Source: Actinomycetota bacterium
Lineage (GTDB): Bacteria > Actinomycetota > CADDZG01 > JAHWKV01
DNA: 64,000 nt
Direction of reading: 5' to 3'
Assembly: GCA_030447305.1 (NCBI GenBank)
Contig: JAUJPC010000004.1
Location: 153,268-217,267 of the forward strand
Positions 34,342 to 42,975 of the stretch are shown in pieces (position 1 is the first letter of the stretch; every line of letters starts with the position of its first letter). The translations under genes and the position numbers were made by a program. The notes below the pieces were generated by a model, which saw nothing but the letters and a program-made list of their open reading frames with translations, ran no database searches and was not told the DNA's origin.

Positions 34342-36558
34342 TCATTTGCGTTTCAGGGCCGAGATCGCGTCGTCGAGGGTTTGGACTCCCGTTAAATTGA
34401 GGTCCGTTGAACCCACCGCTCCAACCTCTTCGGCAGGAACTAGCAGGACCTGCGCCCCGGCGGCTTCGGCCGCCGCCGCCTTTTGACTTAACCCTCCGAC
34501 GAGACCGACCTCCCCGTCGACCTGAACGGTTCCTGAAGCGCCGATGGTTCTGCCCTCAGCCAGGTCCTTGGGGTCGAGTAGGTCCGCGATGGCGAGGGCG
34601 TAAGCCAGACCCGCAGAAGGGCCACCCACCTCATGCTCCTCGAATGCGATCTCAAAGGGAAGATCGATGTTGAAGTCCCGGGTCTCTATCACAACCCCTA
34701 TGCCAGGACGCCCGGGACGCTGACGGTCCAGTAACGCGCTTTTGACCTGCACCTGACGGTCCTTGTCTCCACGATGCACCGTCAACGAAAACCGGGTACC
34801 CGGTGGGCGGGCCGTGATGAGGTCGCCCAGTTCGGGTGCAAGACTGACATTGGTGCCGTCAACGGCCGTAATGACGTCCCCCCGCCTCAGCTCTCCGTCA
34901 GCGGGAGACCCTGGAAGAACCCCCAGCACTGTTGCTCCGGTCCCCTCCAAGGTAACTTCAAGTCCTGCGGCCTTGGCGGCCGCGGCGGCCGCCAACATCC
35001 GGCTCTGCATGAAGAGATTTCTCTGACGCTTTACGTACTGCTGGTCACCAAGGCCTTCCGGAGCCACCGCGGAAAGAGGAATGACATCACGCTCTGGATG
35101 AAGGGTGGCGTAAAGGGCGCCCAGCGCGCTGGGCTGGTGGATCCGTACGGCAAGCAGCAGGTATTTGCCGCTGAGCTTGTCGACTGGCGCCCCTTCGATA
35201 GAGATGTCGTCGGAGACGTCGACGGCGGCGGCGGGAGATAGGACGGCTAATGGCGGCCGATAGAACGCCGATGCCGCCAGAGCAATCGCAAGCGTTACCA
35301 CGACCCAGACCGCCGCACCCGCGCCTCGGGAAGCGCGATCGGCGGCAGCGCCTCGGGCCTCCTCCAACTCCAAAGCCGTGGCGACGTCGGACACCGACAG
35401 GATCCCTACTATTTGGTCCTGCTCAAGCACGACTGCCCGGCCCAGGCCAACCCGCAGAGAGGACAACGCATCCATGATCGGGGTGTCGCCCCGCAATGTG
35501 GTTACCTGGTCCGCCGGAATCATCACGTCCCTAACCAGAGTGCGGTCGCGCTCGTCGGGCACGACACGGCCGGCAAGCCGGAGAGAGATGAGCCCCAGCA
35601 AGCGCCCGTCGTCGCTGACGGGGTAAGTGGAGTGGCCTCTGACGTCGACGAACCGTCCCAAGAACTCCCCCACTGAAGAATGCGGGGATGCCAGGACCGG
35701 GTTTTGGGTCATCAGGTCCCGAACCCGCAAACCCCTTAAGGCTCGTCTTAGCAGAACGTAGCGCGCCTCGGCCTCAGCGGCTTGTAGGAGGAACAAGCCG
35801 AGGAAGACGAACCATATTCCGCCCGTTACTGCGCTGGTGAAGAAACCTAGAAAGCCTATTGCCATCAGAACATAAGCAAACGCTTTGCCGGCCTTAGCTG
35901 CAGTAATCGTGGCGGCGGTAAAGCTTTTTTGGTGGTGCCAAAGCCATGAGCGGAGTACGCGGCCTCCGTCGAGCGGCAGCGCGGGAACCATATTGAAAGC
36001 AAGGACGATCCCGTTGATCCTTGCAAGGTATTCGCTGACGCCAACTACCGGCTCGGGAAACTGCAGCACGCGGCCCACAAAGGCCGCCCCTCCGAATGCC
36101 ACCGCAAGCAACAGGGAGACCGCGGGGCCAGCGATAGCAATGCGAAACTCGGCTGCGGCGGAGGGAAACATTCCTTCGAATCTCGCCACCCCTCCGAACA
36201 GCCACAAGGTGATGTCACCTACCCTCATGCCTTCCTTGACCGCTCTGAACGAATGCCCCAGCTCGTGCAGCAGGATGCATGCGAAAAACATCACGGCGGA
36301 AGCCGCTCCCATTAGCAGATACGAGCGGTCGGCCAGACCCGGAAATGTGCGGGGGAACAGCTGAGTCGAAAGCGACCATGCCACCAGGGCAAAGACCAAA
36401 AGCCAAGACCAGTGTGCGCCAATTGAGATCCCGCGCACCCTCAAGAGGCGAAAGCTTGGAGAAAGAAGTCCGTCGTCTTTTGAGTCGCGCTCCCCGTAGT
36501 CCGGTCGGGAACCTCTTTCGTTCGTCGACGTGGCCCCGTCTTTGGCTGTCTTTCTCAT
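34342..36558 (-). CDS. Fused site-2 protease / CBS pair / PDZ / Lon-type serine protease
   Basis: The 738-residue product joins two proteases. Residues 55-265 are an M50 intramembrane metalloprotease: zinc motif HELGH at 98-102 and NMVPALPLDGG ending at 199. Residues 275-395 are two CBS repeats (VRDLMTQNPV, VRDVMIPADQV). A single membrane helix (about 417-432) leads to an exterior part with a PDZ domain (about 540-605, GVLPGSPADG) and a Lon C-terminal protease domain with catalytic Ser648 (GGPSAG) and Lys693 (LSQKAA). Separately, the front half resembles Rip3-type and the back half YlbL-type proteins. A stop or indel between them is absent. The longer TTG start at 36603 is possible. Confidence 0.88.
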   Translation of the reverse strand: MRKTAKDGATSTNERGSRPDYGERDSKDDGLLSPSFRLLRVRGISIGAHWSWLLVFALVAWSLSTQLFPRTFPGLADRSYLLMGAASAVMFFACILLHELGHSFRAVKEGMRVGDITLWLFGGVARFEGMFPSAAAEFRIAIAGPAVSLLLAVAFGGAAFVGRVLQFPEPVVGVSEYLARINGIVLAFNMVPALPLDGGRVLRSWLWHHQKSFTAATITAAKAGKAFAYVLMAIGFLGFFTSAVTGGIWFVFLGLFLLQAAEAEARYVLLRRALRGLRVRDLMTQNPVLASPHSSVGEFLGRFVDVRGHSTYPVSDDGRLLGLISLRLAGRVVPDERDRTLVRDVMIPADQVTTLRGDTPIMDALSSLRVGLGRAVVLEQDQIVGILSVSDVATALELEEARGAAADRASRGAGAAVWVVVTLAIALAASAFYRPPLAVLSPAAAVDVSDDISIEGAPVDKLSGKYLLLAVRIHQPSALGALYATLHPERDVIPLSAVAPEGLGDQQYVKRQRNLFMQSRMLAAAAAAKAAGLEVTLEGTGATVLGVLPGSPADGELRRGDVITAVDGTNVSLAPELGDLITARPPGTRFSLTVHRGDKDRQVQVKSALLDRQRPGRPGIGVVIETRDFNIDLPFEIAFEEHEVGGPSAGLAYALAIADLLDPKDLAEGRTIGASGTVQVDGEVGLVGGLSQKAAAAEAAGAQVLLVPAEEVGAVGSTDLNLTGVQTLDDAISALKRK

Positions 36559-36689
36559 ATCGTCTTGTCTCTCAACTTCCCGCTTCGCGCAGCTCGGCGT
36601 CAACCTAGACCGTTCAGGACGCCGATTTCAGGTCTCGACGAAACTCTGCTGCATCTGTCTATCCATGCAGAGGTGGAGATCAGCAAACA

Positions 36690-36705
36690 TGTCGGCTACT
36701 CGACA
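36690..36705. promoter_or_regulatory. Crp/Fnr-like operator copy 1
   Basis: TGTCGGCTACTCGACA, an exact TGTCG-N6-CGACA palindrome, lies 132 bases before the start of the fused protease gene. It is one of nine copies between 36.6 and 51.1 kb. Confidence 0.65.
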
Positions 36706-36883
36706 GTTCTCTTATCCGTCCCTTCTGGAGCAGGCTTGGTCGTCACGCGGCAAGGTCGCCGCAGGACCAAACGACGCTTGCTCAGTGATGGAGGGGGCGG
36801 TGCAGGCCACTGGCCGATCCGCCCTCCGCCCTCGACAGTGCGGGGCGAGAAGCTAAAAGAGCCCCTCGAAGCACTCCATGCCG

Positions 36884-37594
36884 TTATGGCCGCGCAGGTA
36901 GACCTTCCGCTAAACGCTTCAACCCGTCCTTGTCGAGGACCTCTATGCAGCGATAAGAGACTGCGATAAGACCCAATGCTTCGAACTCGCTCACGATCTG
37001 ATTAACGGACGAACGGTGAACTCCAAGCATGGCCGCAATAGTGCCCTGGGAATGACGGAAAGCGCCATCGACGCTCTCATGCAACAGAAACTGGGCAACT
37101 CGGTCCCGCAACGCCGTGGTCAATAGCTCCACAACGCGGTTGTGGTTTTTGCACACCTGGAGGGACAGCTTGGCCAGCCAACGGCGAGCCACCGAAGGAC
37201 GCGTGGCAAGTAGTACCTCGAAATCGGTCCGATCGATAAATAAGCACGTACTCGGCTCGGCCGCCCGGGCTTTGAATTGAGATGGAACTCTCCTCAAGAT
37301 CTGGATATCCCCCACAGCCCCGCCCGGATTGATCATCCTGATAAGCGCACGATGCACCCCTGTGCCGTAGATCTGTTCTATGGCTCCCGCTTGTAGGATC
37401 CACACCCCACCGGGATGCTCCCCCTCGTGGAAGAGAACCTCTCCCGACTCGACAACCTTAGGAGTCAAGAACCGAGATAGCTCCAGGAGGTCATCACTCG
37501 AGAACGGGGCTGCCTCGGCTTCGGCGAAGTTGGCCGCCACCCAAGCTGCACCCAGGGCGGCCGTATCCGGCACCCGGTCTGTTCCCCACGACAC
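36884..37594 (-). CDS. Crp/Fnr-family transcriptional regulator (paralogue 1)
   Basis: The 236-residue product has a cyclic-nucleotide-binding-type jelly roll (GEVLFHEGEHPGGVWIL near residue 55, GGAVGDIQIL near 90), a long dimer helix and a winged HTH with AAMLGVHRSSVNQIVSEFE (recognition helix RSSVNQ). The effector-pocket Arg/Ser pattern of true cAMP-binding Crp is not present, and there is no FNR cysteine cluster. More than half the residues match paralogue 2 at 40.9-41.6 kb. The recognition helix has Ser where Crp has Glu181, which fits a non-TGTGA operator. Confidence 0.92.
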   Translation of the reverse strand: MSWGTDRVPDTAALGAAWVAANFAEAEAAPFSSDDLLELSRFLTPKVVESGEVLFHEGEHPGGVWILQAGAIEQIYGTGVHRALIRMINPGGAVGDIQILRRVPSQFKARAAEPSTCLFIDRTDFEVLLATRPSVARRWLAKLSLQVCKNHNRVVELLTTALRDRVAQFLLHESVDGAFRHSQGTIAAMLGVHRSSVNQIVSEFEALGLIAVSYRCIEVLDKDGLKRLAEGLPARP

Positions 37595-37841
37595 CTGATA
37601 GTCCTTAGGCTTCAGGAAATTTTCCTCTTATCCAACAAAGCAGGCGCAGAGGAGGCTTCTCGGCTCACCGGCTTCATCCTACCCGAGTCACGCTCCACCG
37701 GGTCCGCGGATGGTCGGAGTTGCATCAACTGGTTAGCCATGAACGAACCAGGTGCTGGCTACCTGGCGGCACCTGGTTCGCGTCAAACCGACGGGATTCG
37801 AGTCGATGGCTAGACGATCAATCGAGAGTCCATTTGCACAC

Positions 37842-38132
37842 TCAAAGCTCCAAAAGAACTTCCGTAAGCTCGGCACAGCAGAAGTTGACGAATATCTGCA
37901 ACTGAGTCCTTTTCCTCCGTGCGTCCCTGCATATACCGGCCAGTAACTTGATCGCCTTTGGATGTATGAGGTCCACGTCTCTTAGGTCGATTACGACGGG
38001 AAGCGACGAAAAGTTTGTGGTATCCAGAAGCGCGCGGCCAAAGGCTTCGGCAGTCGACTCATCTAGAGCCCCAGAAACCTTGAGCAAAGAGCAGTCCGGC
38101 AACCTAGTGATTGACATCGGAACCTGCGACAT
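37842..38132 (-). CDS. STAS-domain protein without phosphorylatable serine (96 aa)
   Basis: The product fits the anti-sigma-factor antagonist (STAS) fold: LLKVSGALDESTAEAF near residue 16, then VVIDLRDVDLIHPKAIKLL near 47. In SpoIIAA-type proteins the segment after the third strand is DSSG, with the first serine phosphorylated by the anti-sigma kinase. Here it is HPKA, so regulation by phosphorylation is unlikely. AGGAGGGAC precedes the ATG by 5-6 bases. No anti-sigma kinase gene is adjacent. Confidence 0.8.
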   Translation of the reverse strand: MSQVPMSITRLPDCSLLKVSGALDESTAEAFGRALLDTTNFSSLPVVIDLRDVDLIHPKAIKLLAGICRDARRKRTQLQIFVNFCCAELTEVLLEL

Positions 38133-38386
38133 CGAAGTCCCTCCTCCGTTAGTTCACCTAGTCGATCTCCAGAGGTCCTCGCAGACCGATTCGGCGACTG
38201 CTCAATGTCCCGACATACGATCGAACCCGACAAATCGTCGTACCGCCAACATTGGTGGCTGCCATTCGTTCCCCCGCTATATGGAGGAGACAGGGAGCGG
38301 CGTCCAGGGAGAAAGCTGGGACGCCACTCCTTGCCATCGGCCGACTTGGGCACCAGCAGGGTCGACTTCATCAAGCCGGTACCCGC

Positions 38387-39061
38387 CTACCGAATGACGC
38401 TCGGGAGCTGATCATTCTCCAGCTTGGTGTGCCACTTCGCGCCTACTCGCCCCCCTATCAGGCCGCCAAGCAACATGGATGCCAGGATGGCTATCCCGGC
38501 TGCTGTGGCTACCTCGCTCGCATCACCCAATGGCGAAGGGAGGTTCTCAAAACCGGTCGGAGCCGCTTCGGGGGCAGAGCCGGCCAGTCCGACTACAACC
38601 GCCCCGAGAACCGCAACGATCACGATGGCTCCCACCGTCACGAGCAGCCCATTCATCCAGCCTGAGCCACGAGCCATCCGACCGGAGGTGTATCCGCCCC
38701 AGAAGTACGCAAGGAACTGAACAACCACCAGCGCAATCACCGCGCCGATTCCTGCCGTCCTTAGCTCGTCCGGCCTCAGACCGCCGTCGGTAAGGCCGGA
38801 CGCGGCAAGGATGGCGCCGACGAAAGCATTGAGCAGCACAAAGGCCCCGAATGCGACCAATATGCCGCTCAAGACAGACCAAGCCGACAGTCCCCCACGC
38901 GCTCGTACAGCCTCAGCGAGCGACGTCCGTTCCTCATTGCCGATCGGTCGCGCCGCCACTGTTGTGGATTTCCTGATCCGCCATACTTCGGGATCGTTAT
39001 CTCCCCCACCCCTTCGCGCACTCGAGCCCCTCTTATCTTTCTCCACCTCATCCACCTCCAT
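38387..39061 (-). CDS. Four-span membrane protein, TIGR04086/YrzE-like
   Basis: The 224-residue product has a charged cytoplasmic N-terminus of about 60 residues, then hydrophobic segments at about 60-85, 102-122, 135-158 and 188-205, with glycine-rich helices (GGYTSGRMARGSGWMNGLL, MLLGGLIGGRVGAKWH). Glycine-zipper helices of this sort occur in TIGR04086-like proteins of unknown function. It is in the stress region, with palindrome copy 2 lying 150 bases upstream. Confidence 0.68.
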   Translation of the reverse strand: MEVDEVEKDKRGSSARRGGGDNDPEVWRIRKSTTVAARPIGNEERTSLAEAVRARGGLSAWSVLSGILVAFGAFVLLNAFVGAILAASGLTDGGLRPDELRTAGIGAVIALVVVQFLAYFWGGYTSGRMARGSGWMNGLLVTVGAIVIVAVLGAVVVGLAGSAPEAAPTGFENLPSPLGDASEVATAAGIAILASMLLGGLIGGRVGAKWHTKLENDQLPSVIR

Positions 39062-39212
39062 TCGAATCGGCCGAAAGCGGTTCCTCCGTTCTCGGACTCA
39101 CGGTGTGCTTGCTTTGCCGTCTTCGCCTCGGTTCCTCAGCCGCACGGCAAGGTCTGCACGCGGTACTACGTCTAAAGGTTTTGGCCTAAGGCGCGACGTT
39201 TGCTCAGCGCAT

Positions 39213-39228
39213 TGTCGGCGACCCGACA
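39213..39228. promoter_or_regulatory. Crp/Fnr-like operator copy 2
   Basis: TGTCGGCGACCCGACA. The symmetry extends to ATTGTCGG-N4-CCGACAAT (39211-39230). It lies in the 435-base gap between the divergent membrane protein gene (38387-39061) and the GlsB-like gene (39497), so it could serve either. No gene is seen in the rest of that gap. Confidence 0.68.
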
Positions 39229-39496
39229 ATGGTCAATGCGTCGGAGGCTGGAGTAAGGCCAAACGGCCCGGCCGCCAGGGCCGCATGCTGCCCCGAAGCG
39301 TCCTCGATCAAACGCGATCGAGTGGCTTCCTCAAGTGTTTTCTTCCCGGTTCCAGAAGTGTTGCCCTAACGACAGGTTGGGATGCGCTGTGTTCGGATCG
39401 GGAAATGGATCATTGGGGACCCTGAAGAAAGGAGCCGGTCGTGCATGGAACCGCCAAGGAACTACGGGGCGGGCATCTGAGTGAAAGGAGATAAGA

Positions 39497-39763
39497 ATGG
39501 AGTGGATTTGGTTCATCTTGACCCTGCTTCTTTCAGGGCTGATCGTTGGAGGACTGGGACGTCTGGTGGTACCGGGACGGGAGACACTTGGTATTTTCGG
39601 GACGGCTCTGGCCGGAGTGGGTGGATCATTCCTTGGGGGATTTATCGGACGGCTACTCTTCGGGCCCCTTGAGTGGTGGGCCGCGCTCCTGTTTGCAATC
39701 GCTGGCGCCGCCCTGCTGGTGGCCCCGTTCAGCGTGCGGGGTAGAAGGACCATCACCTATTGA
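39497..39763 (+). CDS. GlsB/YeaQ/YmgE-family small membrane protein
   Basis: The 88-residue product has three hydrophobic segments with the family's GLIVGGLGRLVVPGRE near residue 14 and GFIGRLLFGP near 48. The family was named after a transglycosylase-associated protein and is commonly stress-induced; its biochemical role is unknown. A GAAAGGAG site precedes the ATG. Its stop overlaps the next start (TTGA). Confidence 0.88.
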   Translation: MEWIWFILTLLLSGLIVGGLGRLVVPGRETLGIFGTALAGVGGSFLGGFIGRLLFGPLEWWAALLFAIAGAALLVAPFSVRGRRTITY

Positions 39764-40011
39764 GCAAGGAGCGAAGTTCAGCAAGCCTCAACCTAACGAC
39801 CGGAGGAATCACCCTGCTCGGAGTTCTGGTCAGCGTTGGGTTCACCGTGGGCTTCGGCATCAAGGGCGAGTGGTGGTTCCGGCTTCTGGCGGGAGCCGGA
39901 ACCACTATCGCGTTGGTGGTGATTGTCAAAGTGGGCACCAAGTCCGGTACGGGATCGGTGGCTCGTCTGGCGAACTGGGTGATCGGCTCGGAGGACGAAG
40001 GTAAGCGCTAG
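39760..40011 (+). CDS. Small two-span membrane protein (83 aa)
   Basis: It starts at a TTG overlapping the GlsB-like stop, so the two are translated together. It has two membrane segments (residues about 14-32 and 40-58) and a charged C-terminus ending SEDEGKR. No family recognised. Its coupling suggests a joint role with the GlsB-like protein in the membrane. Confidence 0.68.
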   Translation: MSKERSSASLNLTTGGITLLGVLVSVGFTVGFGIKGEWWFRLLAGAGTTIALVVIVKVGTKSGTGSVARLANWVIGSEDEGKR

Positions 40012-40193
40012 TGGTCCTTCCTCCGTCTCCGGAAAGGTGGAGGCAGGTATCCACTGCCAATGAGCCACAGCGTAAAGCGGTTAGTCGACCGGTCCGTTCT
40101 CGTCACGGTGAACCAGTGCCAGCCAGGTGGCCGGATGTCGGGTTTCGCTGCGGCCGAGCCGTCAAGACTTCCGACGCATGTAACGATCTTTGG

Positions 40194-40568
40194 TCACTGC
40201 GCTTCTAGTCGTCCGGTCATCTGTACAGGGTGGACATCGCAGCGGAAGAAGTAGCTGCCCGGCTCCTCCGGTGTTTCGAACCGATAATCCTTGGACCTGT
40301 CGGGACCAGTGAAGATCTCTCCAACGAAAATCTTGTCTGTCGCAGCCTCTGAGCGATATAGGGATAAGTTGTGCGGATCAGCGTCCTGGTTGACCAGCGT
40401 CAGCTTCACCGGATCCCCGGCCGGCACGAGGATCGTTTCAACCTTGCCGGCAGATCGCCTGCTAGGACCAGGTGTGCTAAATGGCCAGGGGCCTTTCGCC
40501 GCAACTGAGGGAAAGACCCCAGATCCGACGACCAGCGGCGACAGTGTCTGCGCTCTCGACTTGTCCAT
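40194..40568 (-). CDS. Cupredoxin-like copper-binding protein
   Basis: About 124 residues from the ATG at 40568; the frame is open upstream to 40721 but that part looks non-coding. The type-1 copper ligands are all present: histidine in DADPHNLSLY, then cysteine, histidine and methionine in YFFRCDVHPVQMTG near the C-terminus. Such proteins carry electrons or store copper outside the cytoplasm. A clear signal peptide is lacking with this start, which leaves location uncertain. Confidence 0.8.
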   Translation of the reverse strand: MDKSRAQTLSPLVVGSGVFPSVAAKGPWPFSTPGPSRRSAGKVETILVPAGDPVKLTLVNQDADPHNLSLYRSEAATDKIFVGEIFTGPDRSKDYRFETPEEPGSYFFRCDVHPVQMTGRLEAQ

Positions 40569-40721
40569 GGTCTCGCCTTCGTTTCGGTAGCAAAGGTTGG
40601 CTTTTGCCACCCCTAGTTGTGTCCGTGCTCCGGCCATAGATTCGCTGAACCACCGGTCGGCGCTAAGGTCGTAAGCCTGCGTGGATGTCCCTAACCCAAT
40701 AGCGGAAGGGTCGTCGCGCAT

Positions 40722-40737
40722 TGTCGGCGCGCAGACA
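40722..40737. promoter_or_regulatory. Crp/Fnr-like operator copy 3 (one mismatch)
   Basis: TGTCGGCGCGCAGACA differs from the palindrome at one base of the right half. It lies 154 bases before the cupredoxin start. Confidence 0.5.
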
Positions 40738-40863
40738 AAGTTCCAGGTGAATAGCAGCTAGAACTGTCTTGTAGGACTAAAGGTGCTCAACGGATGTCGG
40801 GCCGACTGACAGACCAAGTCGTTAAGATGGAAGATCGCAACGGGTCGACTTAGGTGGAGTGGT

Positions 40864-41625
40864 TCATTGTGCGAGCTGCCCGCCCACGATGTCGCTACCC
40901 AAGCTCTGTGCCGTTGAAGAGTACTTAAGAAGAGTCGTAGACGGTGACTTAGCGGGGTAGCACCCTTCCGCCATCCTCGTGAGCCCTGCTTCATCTTGTA
41001 TCTCGATACACCTGTAGCTCAGTCCTACCAGACCAAGTTCCTCAAACTCGCCAAGAATCTGATTAATTGAAGACCGGTGAACGCCCAGCATGGAGCCAAT
41101 CGTTAGCTGAGAATGGCGGAAAGCCCCCTCCACGGACTCGTGCAATAGAAAACGGGCAACCCGCTCCCGCAAGCCGTTGGTTAACAGGTCGACTATTCGA
41201 TTGTGATTCAGGCTTACCTGCAGAGCAAGCTTTGCGAACCAGCGGCGCGCGATCGACGGACAGGTCAGCAGCAGCGAATCAAACTTTGACCGTTCGATGA
41301 ACAAGCAGGCACTCGGTTCGGCTGCTCGGGCCTTGAAAGCCGACTTAATACCTCTCAGGATCTGGATATCACCCACTGCTTCGCCAGGGCGAATAATCCT
41401 TACAAGAGCGCGGCAAGACCCAGTTCCGTAGATCAGTTCAATGGCTCCGCACTGGAGTATCCAAACCCCGGGGGGATATTCACCCTCGTTGAACAAGACT
41501 TCCCCCCATTCCAGAACCTTCGGCTCTAAATGAAGAGAGAGCTCGCTGAGATCGGCCCGGGAAAAGGGGGCAGCGTCAGCTTCCCCAAAGTTGGCGGCTA
41601 CCCAAGCCGCATCCATGCTGCTCAC
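40864..41625 (-). CDS. Crp/Fnr-family transcriptional regulator (paralogue 2)
   Basis: The 253-residue product matches paralogue 1 along almost its whole length: AAWVAANF start, GEVLFNEGEYPPGVWIL sensor loop, FLLHESVEGAFRHSQ and a recognition helix HRSSINQIL differing by only conservative changes. It has an extra C-terminal tail of about 20 residues after EGCYPAKSP. The near-identical HTH implies both bind the same operator. A perfect copy of the 16-base palindrome lies 246 bases upstream, so autoregulation is possible. Confidence 0.92.
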   Translation of the reverse strand: MSSMDAAWVAANFGEADAAPFSRADLSELSLHLEPKVLEWGEVLFNEGEYPPGVWILQCGAIELIYGTGSCRALVRIIRPGEAVGDIQILRGIKSAFKARAAEPSACLFIERSKFDSLLLTCPSIARRWFAKLALQVSLNHNRIVDLLTNGLRERVARFLLHESVEGAFRHSQLTIGSMLGVHRSSINQILGEFEELGLVGLSYRCIEIQDEAGLTRMAEGCYPAKSPSTTLLKYSSTAQSLGSDIVGGQLAQ

Positions 41626-41870
41626 GGTAGTCGAGTTCGGACCGGCGGATTACCCGAATGCGGATGTTGCACGAAAGGATCGGTGACCAGCTCCTCCTGT
41701 ACTCGAAAGCTCCTCCGGAGGTAATGCGAAGCGCTCCTCATTGGTTCTCCCTGTGCCACGGATGATTGGTATAACCATCCCCCTGTAGTCAGAGGCCCTA
41801 ATGACGGATGGTTGCTTCGGCGGAAGGCCGACTGAATTGTGATCCAGCATCGGCTCATCGAATAGCGAAT

Positions 41871-41886
41871 TGTCGGTTGGACGACA
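41871..41886. promoter_or_regulatory. Crp/Fnr-like operator copy 4
   Basis: TGTCGGTTGGACGACA, an exact match, lies between the minus-strand Crp paralogue 2 (start 41625) and the plus-strand PRC-barrel gene (start 42157). It could control both. Confidence 0.65.
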
Positions 41887-41940
41887 GTTATTTATTGCCA
41901 GGGTGCAAAGCTGTCGAGTTCTATATGCACTAGAGCGCTC

Positions 41941-42011
41941 GGCGTAGCTCAGTTTGACCGTACCCGACGGTATCGATAGAGCGCGACGTTCACTGCTTCG
42001 TCACCGGTGCG
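41941..42011 (+). other. tRNA-like relic
   Basis: The segment opens GGCGTAGCTCAGTTTGA, as a tRNA 5' half does, and later has TAGAGCGC...TTCAC...GTCACCGGT, which resembles the D-stem end, the CAC anticodon loop and the T-arm start of a valine tRNA. About 19 extra bases sit in the D-loop and the anticodon stem does not pair. It cannot fold as a working tRNA. Chance resemblance is not excluded. Confidence 0.25.
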
Positions 42012-42156
42012 GTCGTCCCCCGACTGCCAATGCGATTGGTCGCTGGCAAAGACGAGTCCCAACTTGCAAAAAAGAGTGTTGTCCGCGAGACAGCTCGGCC
42101 CGCGTTGAGCGCAAAACGGATATGCCGCTGCAAGCAGACGAGAGAGAAAGGAGTAA

Positions 42157-42896
42157 ATGATGCTTCGCAGTGGAAATGACTTGATCGGGCACGAGCTTGA
42201 GGCGATCGACGGCGATATCGGCAAGGTAGAGGACGTTTACTTTGACGACTCCGAGTGGACCGTCCGGTATCTGGTCGTCAACACCGGCAGTTGGCTGGCG
42301 GGCCGGCGGGTGTTGATTTCGCCCATCGCACTGGGTTCGGCGCCGGCAAATACCAGGGGGATCCACGTGGCTCTCACCACGGAGCAGATCAAAAACAGCC
42401 CCGACATTGACACCGATCAGCCGGTCTCCAAGCAAACGGAGATCGATTACTACACCTATTACGGCTGGCCATACTGGGGCTTGGGAAGCGGGCTTTGGGG
42501 CATCGGTCCATATCCGGTAGCCGACTCCCCAGATGCTGAGATGTCTCCCGACGAGCAAGGTAAGGATTATCACCTTCGAAGCCTCGAAGAGGTGACGGGC
42601 TATCACATTGAGGCCACCGACCACGAGCTCGGGCACGTCGAGGACTTCATCGTAGCGACGCCAGCTGGCAGATCCGATACATGGTGGTCGACACCAAAGC
42701 ACTATGGCTCGGCAAGAAGGCCCTTGTCTCACCCCAGTCAATCAAGCGTGTCGACTGGAGCCAGCGCGCCGTCGCGGTTGCCCTGTCCCGCAATGAGATC
42801 GAACACGCTCCCGAGTGGGATGGGAAAGTCCCGTTAGACCCGGACTACGACACGAACCTACGGACCCACTATCGCCACTCGACGTACCTGGTCTGA
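42157..42896 (+). pseudogene. Two-repeat PRC-barrel protein, one-base frameshift
   Basis: The first frame encodes a PRC-barrel domain (LIGHELEAIDGDIGKVEDVYFDD start given, near residue 8), a WPYWGLGSGLWG linker and the start of a second barrel (VTGYHIEATDHELGHVEDFIV). The second barrel then continues one frame off as DASWQIRYMVVDTKALWLG and on to a stop at 42896. One base is missing near 42650-42658. PRC-barrel proteins of this kind are common soluble stress proteins. With the base restored it would be about 246 residues. Confidence 0.8.
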
Positions 42897-42975
42897 GCGC
42901 CAGATTGGACGGAAGACCTGGTCGAGGCTTTTCCATATCCTGCGTCTCCTCCTATTCACCTGGGATGCTTAGCCA

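Noticed and set aside
36565..36969. 134-codon plus-strand frame
   Set aside because: It spans an intergenic region with operator copy 1 and the end of the Crp gene; no protein-like features.
38203..38240. Possible tenth operator before the STAS gene (CGAACCCGACA half)
   Set aside because: Only one half-site matches; the other half has two or more mismatches.
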